Assembly (NCBI RefSeq): GCF_001704155.1
Contig: NZ_CP016294.1
Location: 1,299,501-1,363,500, forward strand
Reading direction: 5' to 3'
DNA length: 64,000 bases
Source of the DNA: Stenotrophomonas rhizophila
GTDB taxonomy: Bacteria > Pseudomonadota > Gammaproteobacteria > Xanthomonadales > Xanthomonadaceae
This document shows, piece by piece, positions 43,183 to 51,537 of this stretch; the first letter of the stretch is position 1, and each line of letters begins with the position of its first letter. Below the pieces are notes generated by a model. It worked only from the letters and a program-made list of their open reading frames with translations, did not search any database and was not told where the DNA came from. The position numbers and the translations under genes are program-made.

Positions 43183-44307
43183 TCAACCGATGGCGGTCCA
43201 GGCGCGCGACCTGGCCGATGCAATGACGCTGTCGACGATCAGCGCCGAACGCAGGCCGTCCTCGAAGGTAGGCAGGCCCTGCGGCCGCTCGCCGTCGATG
43301 GCGTGATAGGTGTCGGCGACGAACGCCTCGAAGCACTGGGCGTAGCCCTGCGCGTGGCCGGGTGGCAGCACCGCCAGCCGGCGTTGTTCGGCACTGCCGG
43401 CACCGGGCCCGCGCACGAAGGTTTCTTCGCGCTGGTCGGGCCGGCCGATCCACAGCCGCTCCGGGTCTTCCTGGTTGAATGCCACGCTGGCCGTGGCGCC
43501 GTCGATCTCGAACCAGAGGCGGTTGTGGCGGCCCGCCGAGACCTGGCTGACGGTCAACGAGGCGAGCGTACCTGCGCCGGTCTTGAACATCGCTGCGGCG
43601 ACGTCTTCACTGGTTACCGCCTGCATCGCGCCACCCGCCGCCGGCGTGGTGAAGCTCTGCCCGCCCACCGCGCCACGCTCGGCGACCACGGTGGCGAACG
43701 CCGCGCTGACATCAACGAAGCGCTCGCCGCTGACCCATTCCACCAGGTCGCACCAGTGCGAGCCGATGTCGGCGAACACGCGTGAGGCGCCGCCCAGCGC
43801 CGGGTCCACGCGCCAGTTGTTGCTGGCCGGGTCCAGCAGCCAATCCTGCAGGTAGCTGCCGTGGATCAGGTGCAGCGGCCCCAACTCGCTCTGCGCGATA
43901 CGTGCGCGTGCCTCGCGCACCACCGGGTGGTAGCGGTAGACGAACGGCACCGTGGCGACCAGCCCGGTCGAGGCAGCCAATGCCGCCAGGGCCTGGGCGT
44001 CTTCCAGCGTGGTGGCCAGCGGTTTCTCGCAGATCACGTGCTTGCCGGCTTCCAGTGCCGCCTGCGCCATGGCGCGGTGCAGGTGGTTGGGCGTGCACAC
44101 GTGCACCACCTGTACCTGCGGATCGGCGACCACCTCTTCGATGTCACGATAGCCGCGCGGAACATTCCATGAGCGCGCCACTTCCTCTGCGCGCTGCGGC
44201 GACGAGGCGACCACGCCGCGGACGTCCGCACCGGCCAGCAGCGCCGCGCGACGATGCACGGCGGCGATCATGCCGGTGCCCACAATGGCGATTCCAAGCT
44301 TGCGCAT
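43183..44307 (-). CDS. Gfo/Idh/MocA family oxidoreductase
   Basis: This 374-residue NAD(P)-dependent sugar oxidoreductase has a Rossmann start LGIAIVGTGMIAAVH, the strand VVHVCTPNHLHRAMA and the family motif GKHVICEKPLATTLEDA with the catalytic Lys. The C-terminal alpha/beta domain holds FADIGSHWCDLVEWVSG with the conserved His. It has no signal peptide, so it acts in the cytosol. Within this gene set it would reduce 3-keto-glucose to glucose or perform a related step. Gaps of 12 and 19 bases to its neighbours place it mid-operon. Confidence 0.9.
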   Translation of the reverse strand: MRKLGIAIVGTGMIAAVHRRAALLAGADVRGVVASSPQRAEEVARSWNVPRGYRDIEEVVADPQVQVVHVCTPNHLHRAMAQAALEAGKHVICEKPLATTLEDAQALAALAASTGLVATVPFVYRYHPVVREARARIAQSELGPLHLIHGSYLQDWLLDPASNNWRVDPALGGASRVFADIGSHWCDLVEWVSGERFVDVSAAFATVVAERGAVGGQSFTTPAAGGAMQAVTSEDVAAAMFKTGAGTLASLTVSQVSAGRHNRLWFEIDGATASVAFNQEDPERLWIGRPDQREETFVRGPGAGSAEQRRLAVLPPGHAQGYAQCFEAFVADTYHAIDGERPQGLPTFEDGLRSALIVDSVIASARSRAWTAIG

Positions 44308-44319
44308 CGTGTCGACTCC

Positions 44320-45537
44320 TCAGTGCGTGCTGGGCGCGGCGGCCAGCGCCGGCCGGTCGCGGAACAACAACAGGAAGGCGACCAGCACCACCAGCGCCAC
44401 GCCGGCCGGGAACAACCAGATCCGCTGCCAGTCCGGGCCCGCCGCCGTGGTGTAGTGCTCCACCACCGCGCCGGACAGGAACGTGCCGATCAGCATTCCC
44501 ACGCCGTACGTGGCCAGGGTGATGAACCCCTGCGCGCTGCTGCGCGCGGCGGGGCCGGCATGTGCATCGGTGTAGATCTGGCCAGTGACGAAGAAGAAGT
44601 CGTAGCAGATGCCGTGCAGCACGATGCCGATCACCAGCAGGGAGAAGCCGCCGCCGGCATCGCCGAAGGCGAACATCACGTAGCGCACCACCCATGCGGC
44701 CATGCCCACCGCCAGCATGGTCTTGACCCCCAGCCGCACGAACAGGAACGGCATGGCCAGCATCAGCAGCACTTCGGACACCTGGCCCAGTGACTGCAGG
44801 CCGGCCGCGCCGCGCACGCCCAGGTCGTTGAGATAGGGGTTGGTGAAGTTGTAGTAGAACGCCAGCGGAATGCAGATGGCGATGGAGGCCAGGAAGAACA
44901 CCAGGTAGGAGCGCGACTTCAGCAGCCGCAGCGAATCCAGCCCCAGCACCTGGCCCAGCCCGGCGTCGCGCTGCTGCGCCAGCGGCGGCGTGTGCGGCAG
45001 GGTGAACGCGTACAGGCCCAACGCCAGCGATGCCATCGCTGCCATCCGGAAGGTCAGTTCAAGCGTATGCGCCTGTTCCCAGCCGAGCCAGCCGATCAGC
45101 ACGCCGGCCACGATCCAGCCGACGCTGCCGGCCACGCGCACGGGCGGGAACTGCTTCTCCGGCGACTGCATGTGCCGCATCGCCACGCTGTTGGCCAGCG
45201 CCAGCGTCGGCATGAACAGCAACATGTAGCCCATCACGCAGGCGAAGAACGTGTTGAAGTCCGTCGCCGTAGACGCCAGCCACATCAGCACCGCACCGGC
45301 CAGGTGCAGGACCCCGAGAATGCGCTGCGCCGCGAAGTAGCGGTCCGCGATCAGCCCGACCAGGAACGGCGCCACGATGGCGCCGATGGACTGGCTGAGG
45401 AAGGCCGTGGCCACCTGGCTGGCGCTGGCCTGGAGCGGGCCCTGCACCAGGTACGTGCCCAGGGTCACGAACCATGCGCCCCAGATGAAGAACTGCAGAA
45501 ACATCATCGCGCCCAAGCGCGACATGGCGTGCCTCAT
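44320..45537 (-). CDS. MFS permease (nucleoside:H+ symporter-like)
   Basis: This 405-residue inner-membrane transporter has about twelve hydrophobic helices. The start region MMFLQFFIWGAWFVTLGTYL and the motif GLIADRYFAAQRILG resemble the nucleoside:H+ symporter (NupG/XapB) branch of the MFS, members of which often appear in bacterial sugar-catabolic islands. It would import the keto-sugar or intact glycoside. The start at 45537 follows a GGGAGGG ribosome site; ORFs further upstream are not credible. It is second in the five-gene minus operon. Confidence 0.88.
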   Translation of the reverse strand: MRHAMSRLGAMMFLQFFIWGAWFVTLGTYLVQGPLQASASQVATAFLSQSIGAIVAPFLVGLIADRYFAAQRILGVLHLAGAVLMWLASTATDFNTFFACVMGYMLLFMPTLALANSVAMRHMQSPEKQFPPVRVAGSVGWIVAGVLIGWLGWEQAHTLELTFRMAAMASLALGLYAFTLPHTPPLAQQRDAGLGQVLGLDSLRLLKSRSYLVFFLASIAICIPLAFYYNFTNPYLNDLGVRGAAGLQSLGQVSEVLLMLAMPFLFVRLGVKTMLAVGMAAWVVRYVMFAFGDAGGGFSLLVIGIVLHGICYDFFFVTGQIYTDAHAGPAARSSAQGFITLATYGVGMLIGTFLSGAVVEHYTTAAGPDWQRIWLFPAGVALVVLVAFLLLFRDRPALAAAPSTH

Positions 45538-45563
45538 GGCTTGCCCTCCCAGGCGGTAATGGC

Positions 45564-46616
45564 TCAGATACCCAGCATGCGGCGCAGCGATGCAGGATCC
45601 GCACCGCTGTCGGCAAAGTCGTCGAAGGAACGTTCGGTCACGCGGATGATGTGGTCGCGGATGATGGCGGCGCCCTCGCGCGCGCCGTCTTCGGGGTGCT
45701 TCAGGCAGCACTCCCACTCCAGCACCGCCCAGCCCGGGAAATCGTACTGCGCGAACTTGGAAAAGATCGCCTTGAAGTCGATCTGGCCGTCTCCGAGCGA
45801 ACGGAACCGCCCCGGGCGATCGATCCAGTCCTGGTAGCCGCCATACACGCCACTACTCGCACTGGCGCGGAACTCCGCGTCCTTGACGTGGAAGATGCCG
45901 ATGCGCGGATGGTAGCGGTCGATGAAGCCCAGGTAGTCGATGTGCTGCAGCAGCAGGTGGCTCGGGTCGTACAGCATCTTCGCGCGGGGATGGTGGTCCA
46001 CCACGTCGAGGAAGCGCTCGAAGGTTGCGCCGTCGTGCAGGTCCTCGCCCGGGTGGATCTCGAAGCACAGGTCCACGCCGCAGGCGTCGAAGGCATCGAG
46101 GATCGGGCGCCAGCGCCGGCCAAGTTCGGCGAAGGCCTCTTCCACCAGGCCCGGCGGGCGCTGCGGCCAGGGGTAGAAGTAAGGCCAGGCCAGCGCGCCG
46201 GAGAAGGTTGCATGCGCGGTCAGCCCCAGTCGCTCGCTGGCCTTGGCAGCCAGCAGCAGCTGCTCCACGGCCCAGGCCTGGCGGGCGGCCGGATCGCCGC
46301 GCTTGTCTGCTGGCGCGAAGCCGTCGAACAGGCTGTCGTAGGCGGGGTGGACGGCTACCAGCTGCCCCTGCAGGTGCGTGGACAGCTCGGTGATCTGCAC
46401 GCCATGCCCGGCCAGCATGCCGGCGATGTCGTCGCAGTACGCCTGGCTGCGGGCGGCCTCGGCCAGATCAAACAGGTGCGGCGCGCTGGTGGGGACCTGT
46501 ACGCCAGAATAGCCCAGGCCGGCCGCCCACTCGGCCAGCGTGTCCAGCCGGTTGAAGGGCGGTGTGTCGCCGATGAACTGTGCCAGGAACAGCGCCGGAC
46601 CCTTGAGCGTCTTCAA
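45564..46616 (-). CDS. Cytosolic sugar phosphate isomerase/epimerase-like protein
   Basis: This 350-residue xylose-isomerase-like TIM barrel lacks a signal peptide. Barrel strands include GLGYSGVQVPTSAPHLFD, VQITELSTHLQGQLVAVHPAYD, CGVDLCFEIHPGEDLHDG, AKMLYDPSHLLLQHIDY, IGIFHVKDAEFR and WAVLEWECCLKHPEDGAREG. The metal-binding residues Glu, Asp, His and Glu fall in the expected strands. It opens the minus operon, 16 bases from the shared operator. As the only cytosolic isomerase of the three it probably acts on the imported keto-sugar. The substrate is not determinable from sequence. Confidence 0.87.
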   Translation of the reverse strand: MKTLKGPALFLAQFIGDTPPFNRLDTLAEWAAGLGYSGVQVPTSAPHLFDLAEAARSQAYCDDIAGMLAGHGVQITELSTHLQGQLVAVHPAYDSLFDGFAPADKRGDPAARQAWAVEQLLLAAKASERLGLTAHATFSGALAWPYFYPWPQRPPGLVEEAFAELGRRWRPILDAFDACGVDLCFEIHPGEDLHDGATFERFLDVVDHHPRAKMLYDPSHLLLQHIDYLGFIDRYHPRIGIFHVKDAEFRASASSGVYGGYQDWIDRPGRFRSLGDGQIDFKAIFSKFAQYDFPGWAVLEWECCLKHPEDGAREGAAIIRDHIIRVTERSFDDFADSGADPASLRRMLGI

Positions 46617-46631
46617 CGTGATTCACCCTGA

Positions 46632-46645
46632 TGCAATCGATTGCA
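46632..46645. promoter_or_regulatory. LacI-type operator, right copy
   Basis: TGCAATCGATTGCA, identical to the copy at 37972, lies between the divergent isomerase (start 46616) and LacI (start 46713) genes. Bound protein could repress both. Confidence 0.85.
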
Positions 46646-46712
46646 TTACCCTAGCAGGACGTTCCGCAAAACCTGTTGTGCACTGCACAGCGACAAGAAG
46701 AACCCAACACCC

Positions 46713-47714
46713 ATGGCAACCATCTACGACATCGCAAAGCACGTCGGCGTTTCCGCAGGCACGGTGTCGCGGGCGCTTTCGCGGCCGGACAAAGTCCTGC
46801 CGGCCACGCGCACGCGCATCGAGCAGGCCGCCGCCGCGCTGGGCTATGTGCCCAACACGGTGGCCCGGACGCTCAAGACCCAGCGCAGCGGCAAGATCCT
46901 GGTGACCGTGCCGGACATCGCCAATCCGTTCTTCGCCCAGATCCTGCAGGGCGCGGAGGAAGCGGCGCAGGCGGTGGGCTACGCGGTCCTGCTGGGTGAT
47001 ACCCAGCATCGCCCCGAGCGCGAAGAGCGCTACGCGCAGATGCTCCGCCGCAACGAAGCCGACGGCATGATCGTGCTGGGCCATCGCCTGCCGCCGACCG
47101 CACGCGCGATCGTGCAGCAGCAGGGCACCACCGCGCCGGTGGTCAATGGCTGCGAGTTCGATCCCGCACTGGGCATCCCCAGCGTGCACATCGATAACGC
47201 CGCCGCCGCACGCGCGGTGATGGACCACCTGTACGGTCTGGGCCACGAGCGGATCGCCGTAGTCGGCGGGCCGCCTGACAATCCCCTGCACCAGCAGCGT
47301 CTCGAAGGGGTGCAGGCCGCCAGCAAGGCACGCGGTCGCCTGCGCCACCTGAGCGTGGTGCCGGGGGATTTCTCAGTGGAATCGGGTCATGCGGCAGCAA
47401 GGGCGCTGTTGGCCGGCGCGACCGTGCCCACCGCGATCTTCTGTTTCAGCGACCAGATGGCGCTGGGGGTACTGGCAGCCTGCCGGGACCTGGGCATCCG
47501 CGTGCCCGATGCGCTGTCCATCGTCGGCTTCGACGATCTGGCATCGTCCAGCTACCTCACGCCCGCATTGACTACCGTCCGGCAGCCCATGCGGGAAATC
47601 GGCGAGCGCGCGGTGAACCTGCTGCTCGCCATCATCGAAGGCGTGGATGTACCGCTGCAGCAGACGCTTGAGTTCCGCTTGATGGTGCGGGGTTCGACCG
47701 CAGCACCGATGTAG
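46713..47714 (+). CDS. LacI-family repressor of the glycoside island
   Basis: This 333-residue regulator has the helix-turn-helix IYDIAKHVGVSAGTVSRALS at the N-terminus, a hinge ending near TVARTLKTQRSG and a ligand domain with ILVTVPDIANPFFAQIL, DGMIVLGHRLP, SDQMALGVLAAC and SIVGFDDLASSSYLTP. It is divergent from the minus operon and shares its operator, which also appears at the far plus-strand operon. It therefore most likely represses all nine catabolic genes and itself; the inducer is probably a pathway sugar. Its TAG stop lies within the GTAG head of a SMAG element. Confidence 0.92.
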   Translation: MATIYDIAKHVGVSAGTVSRALSRPDKVLPATRTRIEQAAAALGYVPNTVARTLKTQRSGKILVTVPDIANPFFAQILQGAEEAAQAVGYAVLLGDTQHRPEREERYAQMLRRNEADGMIVLGHRLPPTARAIVQQQGTTAPVVNGCEFDPALGIPSVHIDNAAAARAVMDHLYGLGHERIAVVGGPPDNPLHQQRLEGVQAASKARGRLRHLSVVPGDFSVESGHAAARALLAGATVPTAIFCFSDQMALGVLAACRDLGIRVPDALSIVGFDDLASSSYLTPALTTVRQPMREIGERAVNLLLAIIEGVDVPLQQTLEFRLMVRGSTAAPM

Positions 47715-47733
47715 AGCCACGCCCAGCGTGGCT
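47711..47733 (+). repeat. SMAG/REP-like element supplying the LacI stop codon
   Basis: GTAG, AGCCACGC, loop CCA, GCGTGGCT: a perfect 8-bp stem. The TAG of its head is the stop codon of the LacI gene. Confidence 0.9.
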
Positions 47734-47755
47734 TCGTGGTGCCTGATCGGAGAGC

Positions 47756-47778
47756 AGCCACGCAGGGCGTGGCTCTAC
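47756..47778 (-). repeat. SMAG/REP-like element
   Basis: On the minus strand it reads GTAG, AGCCACGC, loop CCT, GCGTGGCT. It has the same stem as the element at 47711 and forms a heads-outward doublet with it. The rest of the gap to 47986 shows only a GC-rich hairpin (CGGCAGGC at 47889-47896, GCCTGCCG at 47918-47925), possibly the 3' end of the next minus-strand gene. Confidence 0.88.
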
Positions 47779-47986
47779 GGGGCGCCGAGAGATTCGGCAG
47801 GCGCGCGTTGCGACGGTCGGTGCGTGCCGCCCTGGCTACGCCGGTTTCTTCGGAAACACTTCCACGGTCACTTCCTCGATTTGAGCATCGGCAGGCATGC
47901 CCCGTCGGGCAGTGCCAGCCTGCCGGGGTAGTACGTAGGCTAGGTGCTGGCGCGGTTGACCTGCGGCTTCCAATCCGTAACGCGGC

Positions 47987-48424
47987 TCAGTAAGGATGCG
48001 CTTTTCCGCAGGCCAGCACGTGGTTGTAATCGCTGGACATGCATTGGTAGAAGGCGCGCTTGTTGCCGTCGGCCGCTTCGCAGTCGGCCGTGGTGAGCTG
48101 CGGCAGCAACGCACGCAATGGCGCGGCGGAGGCATTGAACTGTTCCGCCGCGAGGTAACCGCCGCGGACGTTCTTTTCGCCCACTTCCAGCATGGTTTCC
48201 ACGCCGTACCGCGCGTTCTCGACGGCCTTGGCGCAGTTCAGTTCGTTCTCGCCCTCGCGCACCTGGAGCAGCTGCCGGGAAATCTGGTCCGCATCGGCTA
48301 CCGCGCGGTCGCGGGCGCTGGGCGCGGTGGTCGTGTCATCGGCGGCAGACACCACCGGGCCCAGCGCCAGGAGCAGGAGTACCGCCGCCGCGCGGCCGGT
48401 CCAGCGGGTCGAAAGGTTGGGCAT
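47987..48424 (-). CDS. Hypothetical exported protein with four cysteines
   Basis: This 145-residue protein has a signal peptide (LSTRWTGRAAAVLLLLALGP). The mature part is helical and contains four cysteines (ELNCAKAV, TTADCEAADG, FYQCMSSDY, VLACGKAHPY), which could form two disulfides in the periplasm. No family is recognised. The start at 48424 gives a proper signal peptide; the much longer in-frame ORF is not credible because it overlaps the divergent gene. It is divergent from the exported protein at 48519. Confidence 0.65.
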   Translation of the reverse strand: MPNLSTRWTGRAAAVLLLLALGPVVSAADDTTTAPSARDRAVADADQISRQLLQVREGENELNCAKAVENARYGVETMLEVGEKNVRGGYLAAEQFNASAAPLRALLPQLTTADCEAADGNKRAFYQCMSSDYNHVLACGKAHPY

Positions 48425-48518
48425 GCGGTGACTCCATGGCGGGAACGCGCGATGATACCGCGCCCCTGTGCTGGGGTACCTCGTTCGCAGTTCCTCCTGC
48501 CAACCTCTGGAATCCACC

Positions 48519-49124
48519 ATGATGCGATTCGTCTTGTGCGTGCTTTCGCTGTTTGCGTTCGTTGCCCCCGTCGGGGCCCGGGATTTCGTCAAGAAAAGTG
48601 CCACGCAGTCGGTTGCTCTCCCGGAGCCCGACAAGGCGCAGCTGATCTTCCTGCGCCCGTCCTCGCTGTTCGGCGGCATGTACACGATGTTGAGTGAAGT
48701 AACCCCCGAGGGTGACCGTTTCATCTCGGCCATCGGTGGAAAAGACAAGGTGGTGTATTCCACGGCCCCCGGCAGGAAGATGTTCGTCTCCAACGATGGC
48801 ATGCGCGTGCATTTCATGGACGCCGACCTGGAGGCCGGCCGGCGCTACTACGTACTGGTCCGTCCCGTGTATGGCAATGGCTACCAGCTGCGGCCGATCC
48901 GGCGTGATGGGGGCAGCGACTACAGCATGGACAACCCGGATTTCATCAACTGGGTCCGGCAGAGCCGGCGCGTGGAGGCATTGGGCAGCGAGCCGCCGAT
49001 GCCGGCGAGGGCCCTTCCGCAACTGGCAAAGGCCCGTGAGCTGGGCTGGGCCAGCTGGCTGGCCAAGACGCCAGCCGAGCATGCCGAGCTGACCCTGGAG
49101 CGCGCCGACGCTGTTGATCGGTAG
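48519..49124 (+). CDS. Exported DUF2846-like protein
   Basis: This 201-residue protein has a signal peptide (MRFVLCVLSLFAFVAPVGA). The next part (DKAQLIFLRPSSLFGGMYT, then PGRKMFVSNDGMRVHFMDADL, AGRRYYVLVRPVYGNGYQL) resembles DUF2846-type beta-sandwich proteins found in the periplasm. The C-terminal tail is helical (LPQLAKARELGWASWLAK). The function is unknown. Two adjacent ATGs (48519 and 48522) are possible starts. Confidence 0.65.
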   Translation: MMRFVLCVLSLFAFVAPVGARDFVKKSATQSVALPEPDKAQLIFLRPSSLFGGMYTMLSEVTPEGDRFISAIGGKDKVVYSTAPGRKMFVSNDGMRVHFMDADLEAGRRYYVLVRPVYGNGYQLRPIRRDGGSDYSMDNPDFINWVRQSRRVEALGSEPPMPARALPQLAKARELGWASWLAKTPAEHAELTLERADAVDR

Positions 49125-49199
49125 TAACGCGGCGGGTCATCGCCAGCCTGCCTTTGAACGGGTAGGCTGCGCGGGACAGATTCCAAGGGAGTGGAGCGT

Positions 49200-49595
49200 A
49201 TGTGGCGACAGATGGCAGCGGTGCTGGTGGTGATGGGTCTGGTGACCGGGATCACGCATTTCTTCAGGATTTCCTTCGTCGCCAAGGCCTCGTTCTCCTT
49301 CGAGGCGGGAGATGTAACGGGGGTCATGGTCGGAGTGTGGATAGCGCTGCTGGGTGGGCTCATCTCAAGGCGCTACCGATTCGCCCTTGCCGTAGCCGCC
49401 ATGTACCTCCTGGTGTGCTGCATGGCGGTGTACTTCGTCAGCCGGTTCATGGACGACGGCTTTCTCGGCGCGTTCCTGTTGAACGGCTGGAACAGCGTGG
49501 CCTACGTTCTGGGCGGCATGCTGGGCGCCTGTGTCGGTGTGTTCATCGGTAGTGGCCGGCGACGCGCCCGTGAGCGCGTCCTGCCCGAAGCCTGA
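49200..49595 (+). CDS. Small hypothetical membrane protein
   Basis: This 131-residue protein has four hydrophobic segments (about 5-22, 40-56, 62-80, 98-118) and a basic C-terminal tail (GSGRRRARERVL). It is a likely inner-membrane protein without recognised family. A GTGGAG site lies just before the ATG at 49200; a GTG at 49191 is an alternative start. It is separated by 75 bases from the upstream gene and converges on the hydrolase gene. Confidence 0.6.
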   Translation: MWRQMAAVLVVMGLVTGITHFFRISFVAKASFSFEAGDVTGVMVGVWIALLGGLISRRYRFALAVAAMYLLVCCMAVYFVSRFMDDGFLGAFLLNGWNSVAYVLGGMLGACVGVFIGSGRRRARERVLPEA

Positions 49596-49611
49596 GCAAG
49601 GCAGAGTCCAC

Positions 49612-50727
49612 TCAGCGCGCGCTGCCCGCCACTACGCCGCTGCTTTCGCTTTCCGTTGCGGCCAGCGCCCGCCACCACGGCGTGCCCGCATGCGGCGCGG
49701 AAAGATCCAGGCGTTCGCCCATTTCCGGCGTGGACAGCGCGATCCCGCGCTGCGCGGCCAGCGCGCTGACCCGCTCGAATGGTTCTTCCCAGCGGTGCAT
49801 GGCCAGGTCGAAGGTGCCGTTGTGGATGGGCACCAGCCACTTGCCGCGCAGGTCCTGGTGCGCCTGCACGGTCTGTTCCGGCTGCATGTGCACGAACGGC
49901 CACTTGGCGTCATACGCACCGGTTTCAACGAAGGCGACATCGAACGGCCCGTAACGTTCGCCGATGCGCTTGAAGCCGTTGAAATAGCCGGTATCGCCAC
50001 TGAAGAACACGCGCAGCTCATCGTCCAGGATCACCCACGAGGCCCACAGCGTGCGGTTGCCATCGCGCAGCCCGCGGCCGGAGAAATGCTGGGCCGGGGT
50101 GGCGGCGAAACGCACGCCATCGACCTGGGTTTCTTCCCACCAGTCCAGCTGCACCACGCGGTCCTGCGGCACGCCCCAGTCGATCAGGCGGTCGCCCACG
50201 CCCAGCGGGGCCAGGAACACCTGTGCACGCGTTGCCAAGTACTTGATGGTCGCGCGGTCCAGGTGGTCGTAATGGTCATGCGAGAGCAGCACGCCACGGA
50301 TGGGCGGCAGTTCCTGGAGCGCGATCGGCGGGGCGTGGAAACGCTTCGGGCCCATCCACTGCACGGGCGAGGCGCGCTTGGAGAAGACCGGGTCGGTCAG
50401 CCACCAGCCACCGCGCAGTTTGATCAGCAGGGTGGAGTGGCCCAGCCGGTACATGCTGCGGTCCGGCGCTTCGGCCAGCGCCTGCGCGGTAAGCGCGCGC
50501 ACCGGCGGCGCCTTGGGCGGGGTGGTGCCCGGCGGGCGGTTGAACATGAACTCCCAGAACAGCTTGAGCGTGGCGCCGAAGGATTCCTTCGGTTTGGCGG
50601 CCACGTTGGTGAACTGGTCATCGGCGCGTTGCGGCGAAGTGTCGTAAGAGGCGATAGGCACGGTGAAGGTCATCCCGATCAGAACGGTGAGGGAGAAGGC
50701 GACAGCGAGTACAGGCAGGATGCGCAT
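49612..50727 (-). CDS. Metallo-beta-lactamase-fold hydrolase (UlaG/NAPE-PLD-like)
   Basis: This 371-residue enzyme has a single N-terminal hydrophobic segment (MRILPVLAVAFSLTVLIG) that anchors or exports it. The catalytic zinc motif is LLSHDHYDHLD. Other metal-site segments are YRLGHSTLLIKLRGGWWLTDPVF, TPAQHFSGRG and FFSGDTGYFNGF, and VPIHNGTFDLAMH near the end. The pattern is that of the MBL-fold group with NAPE-PLD and UlaG, lipid- or lactone-hydrolysing enzymes. AAGGAG precedes the start. A TGAGTG...CACTCA palindrome in its leader matches that at the neighbouring TetR gene, so TetR control is likely. Confidence 0.88.
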   Translation of the reverse strand: MRILPVLAVAFSLTVLIGMTFTVPIASYDTSPQRADDQFTNVAAKPKESFGATLKLFWEFMFNRPPGTTPPKAPPVRALTAQALAEAPDRSMYRLGHSTLLIKLRGGWWLTDPVFSKRASPVQWMGPKRFHAPPIALQELPPIRGVLLSHDHYDHLDRATIKYLATRAQVFLAPLGVGDRLIDWGVPQDRVVQLDWWEETQVDGVRFAATPAQHFSGRGLRDGNRTLWASWVILDDELRVFFSGDTGYFNGFKRIGERYGPFDVAFVETGAYDAKWPFVHMQPEQTVQAHQDLRGKWLVPIHNGTFDLAMHRWEEPFERVSALAAQRGIALSTPEMGERLDLSAPHAGTPWWRALAATESESSGVVAGSAR

Positions 50728-50747
50728 GCGTCTCCTTGGTCTTGTGG

Positions 50748-50767
50748 ATGAGTGCGCAAGCACTCAT
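50748..50767. promoter_or_regulatory. TetR-type operator upstream of the MBL-fold gene
   Basis: ATGAGTG, six bases, CACTCAT is a perfect 7-bp inverted repeat in the 58-base gap between the TetR gene end and the MBL-fold gene start. The half-site TGAGTG equals that of the palindrome at the TetR promoter. Confidence 0.6.
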
Positions 50768-50785
50768 TCATTGGCGGAGAAAAAA

Positions 50786-51355
50786 TCAACGTTGAATGCC
50801 CTTCCAGAACAGGTCGAAACCGGCCTGCTGCAGGGTGTCGCGTTGCTCGGGCTGGGCGGCCATGGCCTCCAGCGTGGTTTCCAGCAGGCTGATCAGCACC
50901 CGGCCGAGGTAGAACGGAATGCGCTCCGGGTCGATATGGCGGGCAAGGCTGGCTTCCAGGGTCTGCAGCGTGGTGCCGAACAGCCCGGCGCAGTGGGTGC
51001 GGGTGCAGTCGGTGATGCGTTCGGACACCTTCAGCTGGCGCAGTGCCATGCGGTCGATCGGATGCGCCGCACCCCAGACCAGCAGCGCGTTCCACACATG
51101 GTGCAGCTGTTCACGGACCTCGGCATTCGCCGGGAAGGTGCCACCGACCGCCAACGCCAGGCGCTCTTCCAGGCGCACGAACAGCGCATTGAGCAGCGCG
51201 TCCTTGGTCTCGAAGTAGGTGAACACCGTGCCCTCGGCGACCTTGGCCGCCTTGGCGATCTGCGCGGTGGACGCGCCCACGCCCTGTGCAGCCACCAGTT
51301 GGGCGGCAGCAGCCAGGATCGCATCGCGTTTCGCTTCGCTGAGGGGGCGGGCCAT
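50786..51355 (-). CDS. TetR-family transcriptional regulator
   Basis: This 189-residue repressor has the N-terminal three-helix DNA-binding domain SEAKRDAILAAAAQLVA, then STAQIAKAAKVAEGTVFTYF, and a helical ligand domain. The MBL-fold hydrolase gene lies 58 bases downstream on the same strand. The start at 51355 (MARPLSEAKR) was chosen over 51379, since the latter would lie within the operator. It probably represses itself and the hydrolase; the ligand is unknown. Confidence 0.88.
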   Translation of the reverse strand: MARPLSEAKRDAILAAAAQLVAAQGVGASTAQIAKAAKVAEGTVFTYFETKDALLNALFVRLEERLALAVGGTFPANAEVREQLHHVWNALLVWGAAHPIDRMALRQLKVSERITDCTRTHCAGLFGTTLQTLEASLARHIDPERIPFYLGRVLISLLETTLEAMAAQPEQRDTLQQAGFDLFWKGIQR

Positions 51356-51363
51356 GACGGGGT

Positions 51364-51387
51364 ATAAGTGAGTGACCACTCATTTAT
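51364..51387. promoter_or_regulatory. TetR operator at its own promoter
   Basis: An 11-bp inverted repeat (ATAAGTGAGTG / CACTCATTTAT, one mismatch) with a 2-base centre lies 8 bases before the TetR start. It contains the same TGAGTG / CACTCA half-sites as the site at 50748 but with a shorter centre. Confidence 0.65.
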
Positions 51388-51492
51388 AGGGCGCGGGACG
51401 CGAGGATGCAAGGGGCTGCCGGCCAGGATGGGGCGGCCGTTCAGCTCGCCCCATCGCCGGATTCGTCACGCTGCTGACTCGGCACGCTCGCG

Positions 51493-51521
51493 TTGAAATT
51501 GATGGGAGGGCGGTCTATAAG
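51493..51521 (+). promoter_or_regulatory. Promoter of the DUF1801 gene pair
   Basis: TTGAAA (51493-51498), a 17-base spacer and TATAAG (51516-51521) form a good sigma-70 promoter. The first ATG lies 17 bases further on. Confidence 0.6.
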
Positions 51522-51537
51522 GCGGTCAGGCACCTGC

